Shown piece after piece: positions 37,708-47,190 of a stretch of 64,000 bases of DNA. The notes below the pieces were generated by a model. That model was not told the origin of the DNA, ran no database searches, and worked only from the letters and a program-made list of their open reading frames with translations. Each line of letters begins with the position of its first letter. The first letter of the stretch is position 1. The stretch is from Hespellia sp. (GTDB lineage Bacteria > Bacillota > Clostridia > Lachnospirales > Lachnospiraceae), in assembly GCA_028693555.1 (NCBI GenBank), contig JAQUVD010000008.1, positions 42,571 to 106,570 on the forward strand, in the 5' to 3' direction. The translations under genes and the position numbers were made by a program.

Positions 37708-38784
37708 CTATATCAAAAATACTGCAAGCTGTGCAACTGCAAACACTGCAGCAGAAATGCCAAGCAGATAACCCCAGAATTTACCCTTATCTGTTGGAAG
37801 TTCTCCGACCATCTTTCCGGTCTGACCATTCATCGCAAATGAGTAGTTTTTCCCCTGATACTTTGTATTCAGCATCCAGACAGGAAACATCGTATAGTTT
37901 GCATCGCCATTTTCTACGTTGATATGGGTGGTACGTGGTGTGACAGCTTCGTACCCTCTTACCGTATCTGCAAATGCCTGCTCCGTACTGTTCTTGACAC
38001 GGTTGTTTGCGCGAGGAATACTTTCTTTGGCATCTACATCATATTTATCAGCAAAATATCCGGAAAGGAAATTCGGGGAGAACTCCGTCATCTGTGAGTA
38101 ATCAAACGGCTCGATCGCATCCATGTAATTGTCTGCCATTTTGCTGGATCCATCTACCGGAATTTTCTCAAAGCCAATTTCACCGGCTCTTGTAACGAGA
38201 TAATGATCGGTTTTGGTATAGTCATAATTCTTGTCACTCCAAATACGTACCTTCGTTGCATCGTATGTAATGTGAGCATTTGCATCGCAGTCAAACAGCC
38301 AGAAAGGAACGTAAACTCCTGAAATTTTGTCGATGTGATTCTCCTTGGCAAATGAGTTTGGAAGAAGTCGTTTGCCTTTATAGAAATCCTGCAATGCTGC
38401 TTTGGCTTTCTTTTTATCCAATTGAAATGGAATGACGTAATTCGGGCGATTTACGCCGGAAATGTTCTCTGTCAAAATGGTCGGACTTCCACAGTAAACA
38501 CATTGCGTTGCAACGGAATTCTCATCACCGATAATTTCTCCGCCACAGGACTGACAGATGTGTACTTTCATATGTTCCATTTGCCCGCCGGACTCACCGG
38601 AGTCAGAAACGTTCCAATTCATTTCCGGTTCTGCTGTTTTCTGCTCTTCTTCCGCAGACAGTTCATCCATCTGTTCTTCCGTGAATTCATTGTCGCAGTA
38701 CTCGCAGACCATCTTTTGTTTGGTGGAATTCCAAACTAACGTGCCACCGCAGCAGGGACACTTGTAACTAATTGTGTCATCCAT
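37708..38784 (-). CDS. Zinc-ribbon membrane protein (YdjG-like)
   Basis: A 358-residue protein with two zinc ribbons at the N-terminus, CPCC with CEYC and CQSC with CVYC, a long soluble region, and a C-terminal transmembrane helix (about 338-356). The first ribbon resembles TFIIB-type ribbons. It lies six bases after the SPFH gene and ten before the TPM gene, so the three form one operon. In B. subtilis the equivalent YdjG anchors the complex to the membrane; the same role is inferred. Confidence 0.82.
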   Translation of the reverse strand: MDDTISYKCPCCGGTLVWNSTKQKMVCEYCDNEFTEEQMDELSAEEEQKTAEPEMNWNVSDSGESGGQMEHMKVHICQSCGGEIIGDENSVATQCVYCGSPTILTENISGVNRPNYVIPFQLDKKKAKAALQDFYKGKRLLPNSFAKENHIDKISGVYVPFWLFDCDANAHITYDATKVRIWSDKNYDYTKTDHYLVTRAGEIGFEKIPVDGSSKMADNYMDAIEPFDYSQMTEFSPNFLSGYFADKYDVDAKESIPRANNRVKNSTEQAFADTVRGYEAVTPRTTHINVENGDANYTMFPVWMLNTKYQGKNYSFAMNGQTGKMVGELPTDKGKFWGYLLGISAAVFAVAQLAVFLI

Positions 38785-38789
38785 ATTAT

Positions 38790-40082
38790 CTACCTCCTGA
38801 CATCATTCGCATTAAATGGATCACCACATTCTGGACAGAACTTAGGCGGATGCATCGGATCAGCAGGTTCCCAGCCACATTTGTCACATTTGTACTGTGG
38901 TGCTGCAGCAGGTTTTGGCTGTCCACATTCCGAACAGAATTTCCCTTTGTTCACTGCGCCGCAGCTGCATGTCCAGCCGGCAGCGTCAAAGGTTGGCTGA
39001 ACCGTGCCTGCCTGCGGCTGCACATTCTGCTGTGGCTGCATATTCTGCTGTGGCTGCGCATTCTGCTGTGCCTGCTGTCCCATCGCATAGAGATTCTGCG
39101 CATTCATTCCGCCAGCCTGATTAGCCATGCCCATGCCCATAAAGCCCATCATTGCGCCGTTCTCATTAGAAGCAGCAGCTCTCATGGCATCACTCTGTGC
39201 ACCAACTAAAGTTGCGGCAGCCATGGTAGGATCACGCATAACAGCACTCTTTTGCAGCTGTTTGATCATGTCTTCATCTTCTTTCGGTGCCGTTACAGAG
39301 TTAATACCAAAGGAAGCAACAGCAAGTCCCCGAAGCTCGGTCCATTTATTAGAGAGAACCGTATTGAGTGCATCCGCCAGTTCCATGGTATGACCCGGAA
39401 GTGCACTGTAACGGATACCAAGGTCGGAAATCTTGGCAAATGCCGGTTGCAGTGCGGTCAGAAGTTCTGTTTTCAACATGCTGTCGATTTCTTCTCTTTC
39501 ATATTCATAGTCTACGTTGCCACATACATTCGTGTAGAAAAGAATCGGATTTACAATCTTATAAGAGTATTCACCGTTACAGCGAATGGAAATATCGACG
39601 TCCAGACCGATGTTGTGGTCGACAACACGGAATGGGACAGGGTTCGGAGTTCCGTACTTGTTTCCTACGATCTCTTTTGTGTTAAAGAAGTAGACACGCT
39701 GGTCCTTGGCTGTGTCTCCACCAAATCCAACACGTTTGCCCATTGTTGAAAATGCACTCTTGATGCCCTCGCCCAGACTGCCGGCAAAGATACTTGGCTC
39801 TGTGGATGTATCATAAGTAAATTCACCCGGTTCTGCACAAACTTCTACAACCTTTCCCTGTTCAACGATCATCATGCATTGTCCTTCATTGACTGCAATG
39901 ACAGATCCATTGGAAATGATGTTGTCTTCTGCCTTGGTGTTGCTGCTTCGCTTGTCGGAAGTTCGCTTCTCTCCCTTGGAAACCAGAATATCAGCACCCA
40001 TAGATTCGCAGTAAAAATATTCTTTCCATTGATCGGCCAATACGCCGCCAATTGCGCCTCCGCCAGCCTTTAGTAATCCCAT
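38790..40082 (-). CDS. SPFH-domain protein with C-terminal zinc ribbons (YdjI-like)
   Basis: A 430-residue cytoplasmic protein. The SPFH (band-7) region spans about 30-320 and resembles the virion-core/YdjI group. A Gln/Ala/Met-rich low-complexity linker (about 330-365) leads to two zinc-ribbon pairs at the end: CSCG with CSECG, then CDKC with CPECG. Proteins of this type form membrane-associated assemblies that recruit stress proteins such as PspA. It is the first gene of the minus-strand operon and is divergent from the Sua5 gene. Confidence 0.88.
   Translation of the reverse strand: MGLLKAGGGAIGGVLADQWKEYFYCESMGADILVSKGEKRTSDKRSSNTKAEDNIISNGSVIAVNEGQCMMIVEQGKVVEVCAEPGEFTYDTSTEPSIFAGSLGEGIKSAFSTMGKRVGFGGDTAKDQRVYFFNTKEIVGNKYGTPNPVPFRVVDHNIGLDVDISIRCNGEYSYKIVNPILFYTNVCGNVDYEYEREEIDSMLKTELLTALQPAFAKISDLGIRYSALPGHTMELADALNTVLSNKWTELRGLAVASFGINSVTAPKEDEDMIKQLQKSAVMRDPTMAAATLVGAQSDAMRAAASNENGAMMGFMGMGMANQAGGMNAQNLYAMGQQAQQNAQPQQNMQPQQNVQPQAGTVQPTFDAAGWTCSCGAVNKGKFCSECGQPKPAAAPQYKCDKCGWEPADPMHPPKFCPECGDPFNANDVRR
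39011..39076 (-). repeat. Low-complexity repeat encoding a Gln-rich linker
   Basis: An 18-21 base unit of the form GGCTGCAxATTCTGCTGT recurs about three times and encodes the repeated QNxQPQ linker of the SPFH protein. It is a coding microsatellite-like tract, not a mobile repeat. Confidence 0.6.
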
Positions 40083-40228
40083 AATCTTACCTCACTTTCA
40101 ATTCTTTGATGATATGTCATATTGTTTTATTCAGTTTATCATATTTAGCAGAAAGAAAATATAGGATATTGTTAAATTTACGAAAATAGTGCAAGTGTTT
40201 GCGTGCGAAGAAGCGGGGCGGAAAAGGA

Positions 40229-40257
40229 TTGTCAGCACCTGCTTGAAGTGTTATACT
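40229..40257 (+). promoter_or_regulatory. Promoter of the Sua5/upp/dCMP deaminase genes
   Basis: TTGTCA (40229-40234), 17-base spacer and TATACT (40252-40257), 24 bases before ATG 40282. This places any start codon before 40257 upstream of transcription. Confidence 0.75.
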
Positions 40258-40281
40258 TTTAGACAGAAATGGAGTAGCAGA

Positions 40282-41355
40282 ATGAAGACAATCATAGAAA
40301 AAATAAATCGTGACAATATAGAGCAGAGCGTGATAGATCAGGCAGGAGAGATTCTCAAAGGTGGAGGACTTGTTGCATTTCCGACAGAGACGGTGTACGG
40401 TCTGGGTGCAGATGCGCTCAACGAATCGGCGGCAGGGAAGACTTATGCGGCGAAGGGCAGACCATCGGATAATCCTTTGATCGTGCATATTGCGAGAAAT
40501 GAAGACTTAAGTCATATCGTTGCAGAGATTCCAAAAGGCACATGGGAGCTGGCAGATGCGTTCTGGCCGGGTCCACTGACGATGATTTTTCAGAAGAGTG
40601 ATCAGGTCCCTTACGGAACGACGGGGGGACTAGAGACCGTTGCAGTCCGGATGCCTAGTGATGAGATTGCCAGGAAACTGATTCTGGCGGGTGGCGGATA
40701 CGTATCGGGACCGAGTGCCAACACGTCAGGCAGGCCAAGTCCGACCACAGCAGCACACGTTGCGCAAGACCTAGATGGGAAGATCGAGATGATCATTGAC
40801 GGGGGAAGCGCATCCATCGGCGTAGAATCGACGATACTTGATATGACAGTGACCCCGCCGATGATCTTAAGACCGGGTGCAGTGACGCAGGAGATGATGG
40901 AAGAAGTCATCGGCAGAGTGGATGTGGATCACACGATTCTCAATGCGAATAGTAAACAGGCACCAAAAGCACCGGGAATGAAGTACCGGCATTATGCCCC
41001 GAAGGCCCAGCTGTCTATTGTGGACGGGGAGCTGGCGGATGTATACGAGACAATCCGGACACTGACACAGCAGGCGATGTCGGAAGGAAAACGAGTCGGA
41101 ATTATTGCGACAAAAGAAAGCATATCCGAATATCCGGAGGGCATTATAAAAAATATCGGTTCCAGAGAAAAGCATGGGGATGTCGCAAAGCATCTGTATC
41201 AGATTCTACGGGAATTTGATGAAACACAGGTGGATGTCATCTTCAGCGAGCCATTTACACATGCAGGAATAGGCAGTGCGGTCAACAACCGGCTGGAGAA
41301 AGCGGCTGGACATCATCACATTTTGGCGAGCCGGAAGAAACGCCCGCTTGTCTGA
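40282..41355 (+). CDS. sua5: L-threonylcarbamoyladenylate synthase, Sua5 type
   Basis: A 357-residue enzyme that makes threonylcarbamoyl-AMP from threonine, bicarbonate and ATP for the t6A modification of tRNA. The YrdC domain (about 15-200; FPTETVYGLGAD and KGRPSDNPLIVH) is followed by a Sua5 C-terminal domain (about 215-350) joined by the APGMKYRHYAP linker. GGAG at 40271-40274 and the promoter at 40229 select ATG 40282 over the longer frame from 40189. It lies 43 bases before upp. Confidence 0.94.
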   Translation: MKTIIEKINRDNIEQSVIDQAGEILKGGGLVAFPTETVYGLGADALNESAAGKTYAAKGRPSDNPLIVHIARNEDLSHIVAEIPKGTWELADAFWPGPLTMIFQKSDQVPYGTTGGLETVAVRMPSDEIARKLILAGGGYVSGPSANTSGRPSPTTAAHVAQDLDGKIEMIIDGGSASIGVESTILDMTVTPPMILRPGAVTQEMMEEVIGRVDVDHTILNANSKQAPKAPGMKYRHYAPKAQLSIVDGELADVYETIRTLTQQAMSEGKRVGIIATKESISEYPEGIIKNIGSREKHGDVAKHLYQILREFDETQVDVIFSEPFTHAGIGSAVNNRLEKAAGHHHILASRKKRPLV

Positions 41356-41398
41356 TTTTAAATAAAACCAATAAGAAGAAAATATAAGGAGGAAGAAG

Positions 41399-42028
41399 AT
41401 GGGAGAGGTACATGTAATGGATCACCCATTGATCCAACACAAAATCAACTACATTCGCAGACAGGAGGTTGGATCAAAAGAATTTCGTCAGATTGTTGGG
41501 GAGATTGCGGCGCTGATGTGCTATGAGGCAACCAGAGATCTGAAACTTCAGGATGTTCAGATTACAACGCCAATCTGTGAGATGACAGGAAAGGAATTAG
41601 CGGGGAAGAAGCTTGCAATTGTTCCGATTCTTCGAGCAGGACTCGGCATGGTGGATGGATTGCTTCAGATGATTCCGGCGGCGAAAGTAGGACATATTGG
41701 ATTGTATCGTGATGAAGAGACATTAAAGCCAGTCGAATATTTCTGCAAACTCCCGGCAGACTGTGAAGAAAGAGAAGTATTTGTCGTAGATCCAATGCTT
41801 GCAACAGGCGGATCTCTGGATGCAGCAGTGGAGCTGTTAAAAGAGAAAGGCGTGAAGCATATGAGGGCAATCTGTATTATTGGCGCACCGGAAGGCGTAA
41901 AAGCATTTACAGAGGCACACCCGGATGTCGATCTTTATCTCGGACAATTAGATGAGCATTTGAATGAACAGGGTTATATTGTTCCGGGACTTGGAGATGC
42001 AGGAGATCGGATTTTTGGAACGAAATAG
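41399..42028 (+). CDS. upp: Uracil phosphoribosyltransferase
   Basis: A 209-residue salvage enzyme joining uracil and PRPP to UMP. The PRPP loop [11 protein letters not shown] and the uracil-binding C-terminal [11 protein letters not shown] are intact. AAGGAGG at 41386-41392 supports the start. It lies next to a dCMP deaminase, so the two handle pyrimidine salvage and dUMP supply. Confidence 0.97.
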   Translation: MGEVHVMDHPLIQHKINYIRRQEVGSKEFRQIVGEIAALMCYEATRDLKLQDVQITTPICEMTGKELAGKKLAIVPILRAGLGMVDGLLQMIPAAKVGHIGLYRDEETLKPVEYFCKLPADCEEREVFVVDPMLATGGSLDAAVELLKEKGVKHMRAICIIGAPEGVKAFTEAHPDVDLYLGQLDEHLNEQGYIVPGLGDAGDRIFGTK

Positions 42029-42056
42029 AAGAAACAATTTGATTGGAGGAAATGAT

Positions 42057-42545
42057 ATGTCGGACAAAAGACAAGATTATATTTCTTGGGATGAATATTT
42101 TATGGGCGTCGCACTGCTCAGCGGTATGCGCTCGAAAGACCCGAACACACAGGTTGGATGCTGTATCGTCAGTCCAGAGCACAAGATTTTGTCTATGGGA
42201 TATAACGGATTGCCAAGAGGTTGCTCTGACGATGAATTCCCATGGGCGCGTGAGGGTGAAGATCCATTGGAGACAAAATATGTCTATACGGTTCACAGCG
42301 AGCTGAACGCCATCTTGAATTACAGTGGTGGAAGCCTCGCCGGAAGCAGACTGTATGTCTCACTATTTCCTTGCAATGAATGCTGTAAAGCAATTATTCA
42401 GAGTGGTATCGCAGAAGTAATCTATGACAGCGATAAGTATGCGGATTCGGCGACGACGATTGCTTCCAAGAAGATGATGGACGCAGCAGGGGTGCGGTAT
42501 TATCAGTATCACCGCAGCAATCGTGAGATTAAGATACAATTATAA
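42057..42545 (+). CDS. dCMP deaminase family protein
   Basis: A 162-residue zinc deaminase converting dCMP to dUMP for thymidylate synthesis. The zinc and catalytic motifs HSE (in TVHSELNAIL) and PCNECCK are intact, and NTQVGCCIV is typical. Start at ATG 42057, with GGAGGAAATG just before, rather than the upstream 41964. It follows upp by 28 bases and ends at a terminator (42553). Confidence 0.94.
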   Translation: MSDKRQDYISWDEYFMGVALLSGMRSKDPNTQVGCCIVSPEHKILSMGYNGLPRGCSDDEFPWAREGEDPLETKYVYTVHSELNAILNYSGGSLAGSRLYVSLFPCNECCKAIIQSGIAEVIYDSDKYADSATTIASKKMMDAAGVRYYQYHRSNREIKIQL

Positions 42546-42552
42546 AAATGAA

Positions 42553-42600
42553 ATGTGGAGCTATTACACGAAAGGAAGTGTGATAGCTTCCATTTTTTTT
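42553..42600 (+). terminator. Terminator after the dCMP deaminase gene
   Basis: The stem ATGTGGAGCTATTACAC (42553-42569) pairs with GTGTGATAGCTTCCAT (42578-42593) with one bulge, followed by eight T residues. Confidence 0.85.
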
Positions 42601-42638
42601 GCATATATTGGACTAATAAAAGATTACGGAGCATCTTT

Positions 42639-42848
42639 GTGAAAAATAAAATCATCGACATTATCATCAATTTCATCGTTCGTTCGATTCTCGGCCTCGG
42701 CTTGATTTTCTTTATCAATGAATTCCTTACTACGCGAGGATATGATGTTTTAGTGGGCTTGAATTTCGTCTCTCTTTTGACAAGTGGAATCCTTGGAATT
42801 CCAGGGGTTTGCATGCTTTATGGAATTGCGGCGTTTCATTTTTTGTGA
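42639..42848 (+). CDS. BofA-like small membrane protein
   Basis: A 69-residue membrane protein with two hydrophobic segments ending in GILGIPGVCMLYGI, the hallmark of the BofA (pro-sigma-K processing inhibitor) family. GTG 42639 with CGGAG at 42627-42631 is chosen over the longer frame from 42555, which would overlap the terminator. BofA keeps the SpoIVFB protease inactive during sporulation in Bacillus. Here it stands alone between the dCMP deaminase gene and the Tad operon, with no sporulation gene beside it. Confidence 0.75.
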   Translation: MKNKIIDIIINFIVRSILGLGLIFFINEFLTTRGYDVLVGLNFVSLLTSGILGIPGVCMLYGIAAFHFL

Positions 42849-42884
42849 GTATTTCACAAAAAACGCCTATTTTTATTTTGGGGA

Positions 42885-42913
42885 TGGACAAGTAAAAAAT
42901 CTGTGTTTATAAT
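42885..42913 (+). promoter_or_regulatory. Tad pilus operon promoter
   Basis: TGGACA (42885-42890), 17-base spacer and TATAAT (42908-42913). The predicted leader of about 125 bases contains small hairpins (for example GCTGC at 42976 with GCAGC at 42988) before GGAG and ATG 43048. Confidence 0.75.
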
Positions 42914-43047
42914 ACAACGTATCGATATCCAATTCTTCGGATAACGAATATTCTAAGGATCTATGAAGATCATCCGCTGCAGGATTCGCAGCAAGTATTC
43001 AGGACAAGACAACAGGACAGGAAAATTACAGTAAAAGGAGAGAGTTT

Positions 43048-43959
43048 ATGCGTCATAAGAATTTAGTGGTTTATGACAGTGAGCAGACGTATGCCCGGAA
43101 TCTGACGGAACGTCTCGCTGAAAAAAAAGAAGTGTCATTTAAAGTGCGGATGTTTCGGGAGGAAGCGGGGGTTCGCGCATTTGCAAAGGAGCAGAAGATT
43201 GATCTGCTTCTGGTGGGCGAGGACTGCAAGTGCAGACAGGAAGTCGGTGCAGGAAAGATATTTGTGCTGACGAAATTAAAGAAGATCGAGCTTTCTGAGA
43301 ATGAGATTCCCATTGAGAAATATCAGTCTGCGGATGAGATTCTGGGTGAAATTCTGGAGGCGTGCCTTGAGGAAGGCGATACGGATCTCTCCCTATTGAA
43401 AAAGACGGGAAAGGGAAGGATCATAGGGATATATTCGCCGATTCACCGGATTGGAAAGACGAAATTTGCGCTGGAACTGGGGAAGGCAGAAGCGAAGAAA
43501 GCACAGACGCTGTACCTGAATCTGGAAGATTATGCAGGGCAGCACTCGTATCTGGGCGAGACGAAGGGGCAGACGATGGAGGATCTTTTGTATTATGCGA
43601 AGCAGGAGCATAATAATCTGGGACTGCGGCTCAGCGCGATGGCGGGACAGCATGGCGAACTGGATTTCATTTATCCGATGCCGGTTGCATGGGATATCCG
43701 GGCTGTGACAGCCGAAGAATGGGTGGAATTATTTCAGCAGATTCTGGAAAAGGGCATCTATGAAACGTTGATTCTGGACATTGGAGACAGCGTACAGGGG
43801 TTGTACGACATTTTGGGAAAATGCGATATGATTTATACGCTTTACACAAAGGAGAGAATCTGTCAGGAGAAGCTGAAGCAGTATGAGGCGAATCTGTTCC
43901 GGCTCGGGTATGATGAGATTCTAGAGCGGACGGTAAAGCAACTGGCGGAACGCAGATAG
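43048..43959 (+). CDS. tadZ: TadZ/CpaE-like ATPase of the pilus system
   Basis: A 303-residue protein. An N-terminal receiver-like domain without a clear phospho-acceptor (about 1-115) precedes a MinD/ParA-like domain with a deviant Walker A loop SPIHRIGKTKFAL (about 131-143). TadZ proteins mark the cell site where the pilus machine assembles. It is the first gene of the Tad operon, with AAAAGGAG before the start, and lies 30 bases before the TadA ATPase gene. Confidence 0.82.
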   Translation: MRHKNLVVYDSEQTYARNLTERLAEKKEVSFKVRMFREEAGVRAFAKEQKIDLLLVGEDCKCRQEVGAGKIFVLTKLKKIELSENEIPIEKYQSADEILGEILEACLEEGDTDLSLLKKTGKGRIIGIYSPIHRIGKTKFALELGKAEAKKAQTLYLNLEDYAGQHSYLGETKGQTMEDLLYYAKQEHNNLGLRLSAMAGQHGELDFIYPMPVAWDIRAVTAEEWVELFQQILEKGIYETLILDIGDSVQGLYDILGKCDMIYTLYTKERICQEKLKQYEANLFRLGYDEILERTVKQLAERR

Positions 43960-43989
43960 GGATACAAGTTTTGAAAGGATTAATGGAAT

Positions 43990-45192
43990 ATGCATATGGA
44001 AGAGCTGCACAGACGAATTATGACAGAGATGGATCTGTCGCGTGAGATTGAAGATGAAGAGCTGATGGATGTGATTCATCAGGTATTGGAGGAAGTGAGC
44101 GAGGAAGAATATCTGCCACTGCAGGAGAAGATAAACTATGGAAAAGAATTATTCAATGCACTTCGTAAATTAGACATTTTGCAGGAGCTTTTGGAGGATG
44201 AAGAGATCACAGAAATTATGATCAACGGGACGGAGCATATTTTTCTAGAGAAAGACGGACAGATTCTGGAGTCAGACAAACATTTCCTGTCAGTGGCGAA
44301 GCTAGAAGATGTGATTCAGCAGATTGTCTCGGACTGCAATCGATTTGTGAATGAATCATCGCCGATCGTGGATGCAAGACTTCCCGACGGATCCCGCGTC
44401 AATGCAGTCCTCAAACCGGTTGCATTAAACGGGCCGATCGTTACAATTCGTAAATTTCCGAAGGAATTCATTACGATGGAAAAGCTCCTTCAGTGGAACT
44501 CCATCAGCACAGAGGCAGCAGCTTTTTTGGAAATGCTGGTCTGCGCAAAATATAATATCTTTATCAGTGGCGGAACCGGTTCCGGTAAGACCACATTCCT
44601 AAATGCATTATCGCATTACATTCCAAAGACCGAGCGAATTATTACAATTGAAGACAACGCAGAGCTGCAACTGACGGGCGTTGCAAATCTGGTGCGGCTG
44701 GAGGCAAAGAATGCAAACGTGGAAGGCGAGGGGGCAATCCCGATTCAGGAACTGATTAAGTCGGCACTGCGAATGAGACCGGATCGAATCATTGTGGGTG
44801 AGGTCCGGTCGCAGGAGGCAATCGACATGCTGCAGGCAATGAATACCGGACACGACGGCTCGTTGTCAACCGGACATGCGAACAGCCCGAAGGATATGCT
44901 AAGCCGTTTAGAAACGATGGTGCTTATGGGAAAAAATGAGATACCGCTACCTGCGATTGACCGTCAGATTGCATCCGCAATTGATATTATCGTTCATCTG
45001 GGAAGGCTGCGCGATCGAAGCAGGCGTGTGCTGCAGATTACGGAGGTGCTTGGAGTGAAGGAGGATGAGATTCAACTGCAGACATTGTATGAATTTGAAG
45101 AAAAGGGGATAAAGGATGGGAAAATACTGGGAGAGCTTGTTAAAAAGAATGAGCTTCTTGCGGGAGAAAAGTTATTGGCGGCAGGATATTGA
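43990..45192 (+). CDS. tadA: TadA/CpaF secretion ATPase
   Basis: A 400-residue ATPase that powers pilin polymerisation. An N-terminal domain is followed by a RecA-like core with Walker [11 protein letters not shown] (about 196-205), the Asp-box [11 protein letters not shown] and His-box [12 protein letters not shown]. The 3' end overlaps the TadB gene by 77 bases. Location is the inner membrane face, driven by the TadB/TadC platform. Confidence 0.95.
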   Translation: MHMEELHRRIMTEMDLSREIEDEELMDVIHQVLEEVSEEEYLPLQEKINYGKELFNALRKLDILQELLEDEEITEIMINGTEHIFLEKDGQILESDKHFLSVAKLEDVIQQIVSDCNRFVNESSPIVDARLPDGSRVNAVLKPVALNGPIVTIRKFPKEFITMEKLLQWNSISTEAAAFLEMLVCAKYNIFISGGTGSGKTTFLNALSHYIPKTERIITIEDNAELQLTGVANLVRLEAKNANVEGEGAIPIQELIKSALRMRPDRIIVGEVRSQEAIDMLQAMNTGHDGSLSTGHANSPKDMLSRLETMVLMGKNEIPLPAIDRQIASAIDIIVHLGRLRDRSRRVLQITEVLGVKEDEIQLQTLYEFEEKGIKDGKILGELVKKNELLAGEKLLAAGY

Positions 45193-45904
45193 ACGGAGAG
45201 AGGTCGTGACTGCAGCAGCAAAAGGGCTTGTCATGATCTGTGTACTTGCGTTCTTGTTTTACGACCGATGGTGGATGACATTTGCGCTCCTGCCGCTTTT
45301 TGCGGGGTATCTGATCGTGTGGGAACGGGACATGGAGAGGAAGAAGGAAGATGCATTCTGCCTGCAGTTTAAGGATGCGCTGCAGACGATGACAGCAGCA
45401 CTGGCAGCAGGTTATTCTGTGGAAAATGCAATCCATGCTACAGAAAAAGATCTCCGACCGCTTTACAAAGAAAATGCGAGAATACGGAAAGAATTTGCGA
45501 TGATGGTGCACCAGTTAAATATGAATTTCTCTGCGGAACGTGTGTTGAAAGAATTTGCAGCACATGTCCATCAGGAGGATGTGGACAGCTTTGTAACGGT
45601 GTTCTCCATTGCGAAGAAATCGGGGGGCGACAGCATTACAATCATTCGCAATACGATCCACATGATCTGTGACAAAATCGAAGTCCGGCAGGAGATAGGC
45701 GTACTTATCTCTGCAAAACGATATGAATTTGGGGTGATGACAGTCATTCCGCTTGGAATCCTGTTTTATATGAGATTCAGTTTTCCGGAGTTTCTCCATG
45801 TGCTATATGGAAATGCGGTGGGAGCTGTCATCATGAGTATCTGCCTGATTGTTTATGGGTGCGCGTATCTGCTGGGAAAGAAGGTGACAGAGATTGAAGT
45901 TTAA
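45116..45904 (+). CDS. tadB: TadB-like platform protein
   Basis: A 262-residue type II secretion F-domain protein with membrane segments near residues 33-66 and 208-258 and the F domain between (about 75-205), including AALAAGYSVENAI. AAAGG precedes ATG 45116; the next Met (45149) would shorten it by 11 residues. It starts inside tadA and is coupled to it. It forms the inner-membrane platform with TadC. Confidence 0.87.
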   Translation: MGKYWESLLKRMSFLREKSYWRQDIERREVVTAAAKGLVMICVLAFLFYDRWWMTFALLPLFAGYLIVWERDMERKKEDAFCLQFKDALQTMTAALAAGYSVENAIHATEKDLRPLYKENARIRKEFAMMVHQLNMNFSAERVLKEFAAHVHQEDVDSFVTVFSIAKKSGGDSITIIRNTIHMICDKIEVRQEIGVLISAKRYEFGVMTVIPLGILFYMRFSFPEFLHVLYGNAVGAVIMSICLIVYGCAYLLGKKVTEIEV

Positions 45905-47144
45905 ATTGTGGTGCGGAAGTAAAGTGGGAAAACAGTGCATTCTGATTCTGGCGGGGACGATCGTGCTTGCCATACTTCTTTTCATCCTGGATACGAATCA
46001 GAAGCTTCCGGTGAATGAAGATGGAAGCAGCGTGCTTTACCGAGGCGGCTATGGTGCGGGAGACCGGGAGGAAGCGCTGACGGCTAAGGTGGAAGGCGCG
46101 GGTGAAAAAGAGGATCTCACCGTCACAATTGGAGAGCGGGAATATGGAGCGGATGAGACAGAAGAGATTCTGACGGATGCAGGCAGCAGGCTGGAAACAT
46201 ACATCTTAGGTGAAAATGTAAGTCTGGATCTGGTGAGAACGAATCTAAATCTGATTACAAAAATTCCAGACACATCGATTGAGGTTGCATGGGAGACCAG
46301 TGATTATAAGCTTATGGACGCAACGGGAGAACTGCACAGTGATGAGCTGGACGCCGGAGGGACGCTGATTACGCTCACCGCAGTGCTCTCTTACAATCAG
46401 ACACACGTGGTGGAAGAGCTGCCGGCATGTATCTATCCGCCGCTGATATCGGACCATGAGGCTGTTTACCAGTCTTTGGAACGTGCAGTCAAGCAGACGG
46501 AAGAAGAGACGAAAAGTGAAAAGGAAGTGGTTCTTCCGAACGAGGTAAACGGCAATCCGGTCATCTGGGGGCAGAAAAAGCAGCAGAGAGCGGGAATGAT
46601 TCTACTGCTGGGACTGTTGATGGCGGGGCTTGTGATTTTAGCTGATAAAGAGAAGGTGAAACAGGAATTAAAGAAGCGACGGCGGCAGATGATTCTGGAC
46701 TATCCCGATATCATCAACCAATATACGGTGCTGCTATCCGCCGGGCTTACTGCAAAAAATGCGTGGGCAAGAATGGTGGAGGAATATGAAAAAAAGAAAG
46801 AGCAGATTCAGAGTCGATATGCATATGAAGAAATGATTTACACGCTCAGGGAGATGCAGAGTGGACGAAGTGAGAGTGAATGCTATGAGCGCTTTGGACA
46901 GCGATGCGATCTGCAGGAATATAGAAAGTTTGGAGCGATGCTGGCACAGAACTTAAAGAAGGGATCTAAGGGATTGGCAGATCTTTTAAAGGGGGAGGCG
47001 GCAAATGCATTTGAAGAACGCAAGAATCAGGCAAAGAAGCTTGGGGAGGAAGCGAGCACCAAGCTGTTACTGCCGATGATTCTGATGCTGCTTGTCGTAT
47101 TTATAATCATTATCGTGCCGGCATTTCTGTCGATTCAGATGTAG
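45894..47144 (+). CDS. tadC: TadC-like platform protein with an extracytoplasmic domain
   Basis: A 416-residue F-domain protein, about 100 residues longer than usual TadC. TTG 45894 overlaps the tadB stop; AAGGTGA lies before it. An N-terminal membrane segment (about 17-35) is followed by an extracytoplasmic stretch of about 190 residues, part of which (NLNLITKIPDTSIEVAWETS and LITLTAVLSYN) resembles an atrophied bacterial Ig-like domain. Then a second membrane segment (about 233-252), the F domain and a C-terminal membrane segment. It completes the platform; the added domain may reach into the cell wall. Confidence 0.82.
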   Translation: MKFKLWCGSKVGKQCILILAGTIVLAILLFILDTNQKLPVNEDGSSVLYRGGYGAGDREEALTAKVEGAGEKEDLTVTIGEREYGADETEEILTDAGSRLETYILGENVSLDLVRTNLNLITKIPDTSIEVAWETSDYKLMDATGELHSDELDAGGTLITLTAVLSYNQTHVVEELPACIYPPLISDHEAVYQSLERAVKQTEEETKSEKEVVLPNEVNGNPVIWGQKKQQRAGMILLLGLLMAGLVILADKEKVKQELKKRRRQMILDYPDIINQYTVLLSAGLTAKNAWARMVEEYEKKKEQIQSRYAYEEMIYTLREMQSGRSESECYERFGQRCDLQEYRKFGAMLAQNLKKGSKGLADLLKGEAANAFEERKNQAKKLGEEASTKLLLPMILMLLVVFIIIIVPAFLSIQM

Positions 47145-47190
47145 CGTGGCAGGGAAAGCAAGTGAATTACAGGTGAAAGGGGGTGAGAAT

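Noticed and set aside
39011..39076. Short tandem units considered as a CRISPR array
   Set aside because: There are no unique spacers; the units encode the linker of the SPFH protein.
38772..39209. Plus-strand frame of 145 residues with Leu/Cys-rich repeats
   Set aside because: It is antisense to the Gln-rich linker of the SPFH gene; the repeats come from that linker and no ribosome site precedes it.
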